From: Neodiprion pinetum
Lineage: Eukaryota; Arthropoda; Insecta; Hymenoptera; Diprionidae
Length of the DNA: 64,000 nucleotides
NCBI RefSeq assembly: GCF_021155775.2
Contig: NC_060235.2
Coordinates: forward strand, 25,367,598-25,431,597
Direction: 5' to 3'
The position numbers and the translations under genes are program-made. Below are positions 60,420 to 64,000 of this stretch, in pieces. Each line of letters begins with the position of its first letter. Position 1 is the stretch's first letter. The notes beneath the pieces are model-generated. The model saw only the letters and a program-made list of their open reading frames with translations. It did no database searches and had not been told where the DNA came from.

Positions 60420-61954
60420 GTGCCGGTGCATGGAAGGGTATAAACCCACCTAGTTCTTTTTGTAATATATTCCTCGGCCTGCCGACTGATCTCGGCTTCT
60501 GCCTTATACGCGCGGTACAAAAAAAGCTAAGAACAGTGGAAAAAATTTTCAGTTCTATCTTTCTTTCTTTCTCACTCGCTGATCGCGGGTTACACACGAG
60601 TCCTTTATTCACACGGGTTATGCCATGGGAAACAGGTTACAGGTTCGATGCTTCGTTTTTTTTTTTCCATTCCATCTTCTACATTTTAGTTTTTTTTTTG
60701 TTCTGCTTTCGTTTATGGTGTATTTTTTACTTTTTCCTTTTTTTATGGTTTTGATTTTTACCATTATTATTCGTGGGGATTTTTGTACTCCTTCCTTATA
60801 TATGACCCAATTCCCTCGCGTGTATATCGGCTCTCATGGTTCCCTGTCTTTGAATTTTAATTGTCTACTCATGTACCGCCGACTACCGTGCGAAAAATTA
60901 TCCCACACGCATATTTATGGCGTTTTACGTGTCACTTGACTGTGTACACATACTTGTGTGAGATCTTTTTGTTCGTTAAAAAACCAGCGAACGTTGCAGC
61001 TGCACGTCAGTTTTTAACCCGTTATAGTCTGACGCACCATCTTCTTTGAATCAGACGTTTTTTGGAATCGATAATCAACGTATATGTGTACACGATAATA
61101 CGTGTCTGCGACTGCATCGATTGGTCGGCCAGACCGTTTTTTCGTTAAAAAATAAAACGACCCCCCCGAACTCCTAAGTCTATTGGGTTTCTCAGTGTTT
61201 CTTTCGTTTTTGTGAACATTTCTTCTCTCGATTTCAATTAAGTCAATGGTAGTTGCCCTCTCTTTATCCAAATCAATTTTACTGTCACACGATATAACAA
61301 TAAAATAAAAGACGATAATTATTCTCCCTCTAATTATTATCCGGGTGAAAAGAACCTCTTCTTTATTTTCTCGTAAGTATTATCCATTCAGCGAAAATTA
61401 CAAATAATATGAAAGTACCTGATTACAGAGTTCAACCATTGACCCAATTCTTGCAAAAAATAAATTAAAAAATTTATAAACTCTGCACGATCTCGAAGAT
61501 TATTAAAGAATAATTTACATATAACTCAACAATTTGTGGATAAACAAAACCAAGTAAATAAAAAGAATTATCATTGCCTTTCAGGTTCCCCCCCCCCAAA
61601 AAAAAAAAAAGTGTAAACCACGATTTTTCCTTTATTTCGCTGAAATAATATAAAAATTTAACTGTATTTTGTTGTTCCTCCAAACCTTGAAAATCATAGT
61701 ATGTTACAAATATCGTCACTTGACTGATATTTGTTAATAAATAACATGTTTAAACGTAATTCAGAATTGGCGAACTGCGTAATCGATTCATCTAAGTCAT
61801 CACATTTTCCTACTAAACCAAATTATTTGCCAAATGTTGCTAATATGCATGATGATCCTGCGATGAGATCAGAAACTCGTGCAAGATATGCAACACGGGA
61901 TTCGAGTTATACATATTTTTTTCCGCATCATTTCATCGCTTTTTACCATTTAGT

Positions 61955-61974
61955 TATATATATATATATATATA
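61955..61974. repeat. (TA)n microsatellite
   Basis: About ten TA units. Confidence 0.8.
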
Positions 61975-62237
61975 CGAATGTATACGTACGTATATACAAA
62001 CGCTTGACGATTTAAGATATTATACGAAACCTGCCTACGTACCTGCCTACCTACGCTAATTGTTTTTACTGCAGACGTGTTTTTGCAGTATCGCGATGGT
62101 TTGTTTTCGTAGCCCGCGATTATCCTTACAGCGTCCTCTGCGGGAGATTTTTCGTGTTTCTTTATTTGCCTCATGGATTCCCGCATTTCTTATTGTTTTA
62201 CGACGAACCTGCACCGCAGCCCAGTGCTGCAGTCGCA

Positions 62238-62260
62238 TAAATATATATATATATATATAC
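62238..62260. repeat. (AT)n microsatellite
   Basis: About eleven AT units, followed by ACACATAC. Confidence 0.8.
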
Positions 62261-64000
62261 ACATACAAACTGTTTCTACGTTTTTCTCGCAAGTTGCTCC
62301 TTTTTTTGCAACTCGACAGTCCTTTTTTGCTTTTCATCTCAACCGGAGAGATCTCGTGCGTCACTGTTTCATCGCATTATTCAACTAGTCGAATACTTTT
62401 TTTTTTTGTTTTTTAATTTACTATTTAATAATCCGGAACGACGTAGTTTCGCAATTTTCGAACTGTCGTCGGTACTATATTTATTGCAGCATGTGAAATA
62501 TATTGCAAATAATTTTTTGAGACAGAAAAAAAATCTCTCGACATGTATTTGAGAAAAAGTAAAAAACGGAGAAAAAAGCACTTGACTTTCACTCGAAACA
62601 TCTTCAGCTGTGCAAATTTTAAATGCAAGTTTTTCAGGTCACTCTTCGATAGTTGGGTCGATACGTGATCGCGATATTCTACCGAAGTTTTGGCAGCAGA
62701 CGATTTTTATGTAAATCGAGAGTGCGGCAGATATTCCGATCAGCAAAAAGTGCCGGGTTTTCAAAATGACGAGTTCACAAGACACTATTAATTTATTTTA
62801 CCGTCGCAATAAACCGTATGAAAACAAATTTCAAAAGTTACAAATATCGTGGAATAATTTACCTTTCTCAACCTTTCCGAGTCAATATGACTCAAAGTGA
62901 TCTGGAAATGGAAAATAAGATTCGTTTCCGACGTTTAATTGATGCGGTAGCAGTTAATACGACACTTGTTGAGGGTGAATTAGAAACGTTTTGACGAGCT
63001 TCGAAGGCGCGTAAATCTGCTTTTCCGCCGTGATTTATCGAATGAAAGATCAAGCCTGCAGCGTATATAACTGATAGGTTAATCAGTGAGATGGATGACC
63101 GTGGCTAACGGTGAACCTAATCACGAGGCGAAAATTAAGCAGGGTAACTTGTACGCGTAGACAAATCGAGGTATATTACGTGTACAAAGTGCTTGTAACA
63201 TTTGCCAACCTCGGTAATTGTTTCGTCTATCGATAAATATATCATATCCATGTGTGTGTACGTGTGTGTGTCTGTTATATATGTATACGTGTAGATGCAT
63301 CATCTATCTATTGTGCAAAGTTGGTACATGTTAATACGTACATCTATACAGCGAAATTACATTCGAAGAAAAAAATGAGAGATCGATTATATGTACATGC
63401 AAAGCATTTTTTGTACAGCTGTACGCTTCATTTCGAGCAATCTGTAGTAGCGGACACAATTGAGAAAAAAACGCTTCGGTCTAGCAATCACGATGAGGAA
63501 TTGAACGCTCTTTGAGTTAGTTAGAATTTTTCAGGGTTGACTAAATTTTTCACAAATGCATTATTAGGAAGAGGGTGTACGGTGTTCTGAACTGACTAGC
63601 TCATCCTGAGGAAATGATTTTACTGGACCGGTAGTTTATTCAACGTTTGATATTGAAAAATCGGCTGAAGATTATGTTACAAGGATCGGTGAGACGTCGT
63701 GTCACGTGTCAGGGATAATTAAATTTACTTCAGTCGGAGTAAAACCAGATACGGAAAGAAAGTGTCACTCTAAATCCTTTGAAATTCGATAGGATTGTCG
63801 GACAATGGCAACATTCCAGATCAAAATCCCACAGCAGGCGATGATGATTTTAAAACATTTCCGGACAAATATACTAATGCCATTATATCGCACGATGCTT
63901 GTCTTATTCTCAATTCAATTCTACTAAAATCTGCAGAAAAAAAACATGAATTTTACGGATAACTATTTAATTCGCTAAATTTTGTTTCTATAAATGCAGC

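Larger units (their letters stand above)
58245..64000. other. Non-coding stretch rich in simple repeats
   Basis: Several microsatellites and homopolymer tracts (listed separately), and a GC-rich patch at about 60060-60240. No frame shows a recognisable protein. Confidence 0.4.

Overview
This is a piece of an arthropod, most likely insect, nuclear genome. The non-coding sequence is AT-rich, the exons are GC-richer, CpG is not obviously depleted, and introns run from under 100 bp to nearly 8 kb with ordinary GT-AG sites. Both recognisable genes are animal regulators best known from Drosophila and vertebrates. Intron density and base composition would fit a hymenopteran such as a sawfly, but that is a weak inference. 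No rRNA, tRNA, CRISPR array or prokaryotic feature was found.

Two genes converge tail to tail. On the + strand, 17261-31935, is a formin of the INF2/Form3 type. I could chain 23 exons with consistent phases (5226 nt, 1741 codons plus stop). They encode most of an armadillo-type DID, a proline-rich FH1, a full FH2, a WH2/DAD-like actin-binding and autoregulatory segment, and a long low-complexity serine/arginine-rich tail, much of it in one 1737-nt exon. On the - strand, 46816 down to 33506, is nab, an NAB/EGR-binding transcriptional corepressor. Twelve exons chain in phase (526 residues plus stop): NCD1, a Pro/Ser-rich linker, NCD2, and a C-terminal part built from several 41-51 nt micro-exons. 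A possible first coding exon lies about 7.7 kb upstream, inside a 10-bp tandem repeat. About 1.6 kb separates the two stop codons.

Layout: 1-17227 has no firm coding exon (form3 upstream or 5' intron sequence, two copies of a fold-back repeat, and a candidate 5' exon at 5779-6048). 17261-32480 is form3 with its 3' UTR. 33506-46816 is nab. 46817-64000 is the large 5' intron or upstream region of nab, with a third fold-back copy, a second small inverted-repeat element, GC-rich patches and simple repeats.

The most unusual items are: (i) a three-copy family of roughly 650-740 bp fold-back elements with a non-palindromic core that lies in opposite orientation between copies; (ii) a TA-flanked miniature element present once as a full two-arm palindrome and once as a single-arm derivative with both termini; (iii) nab micro-exons, one needing a GAG acceptor two bases after another AG; (iv) a possible nab start codon inside a 10-bp repeat whose unit contains ATG; (v) a form3 5' boundary at which the best splice acceptor leads straight into an in-frame stop. 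The two genes are conserved families, and I see no convincing new multi-gene system.
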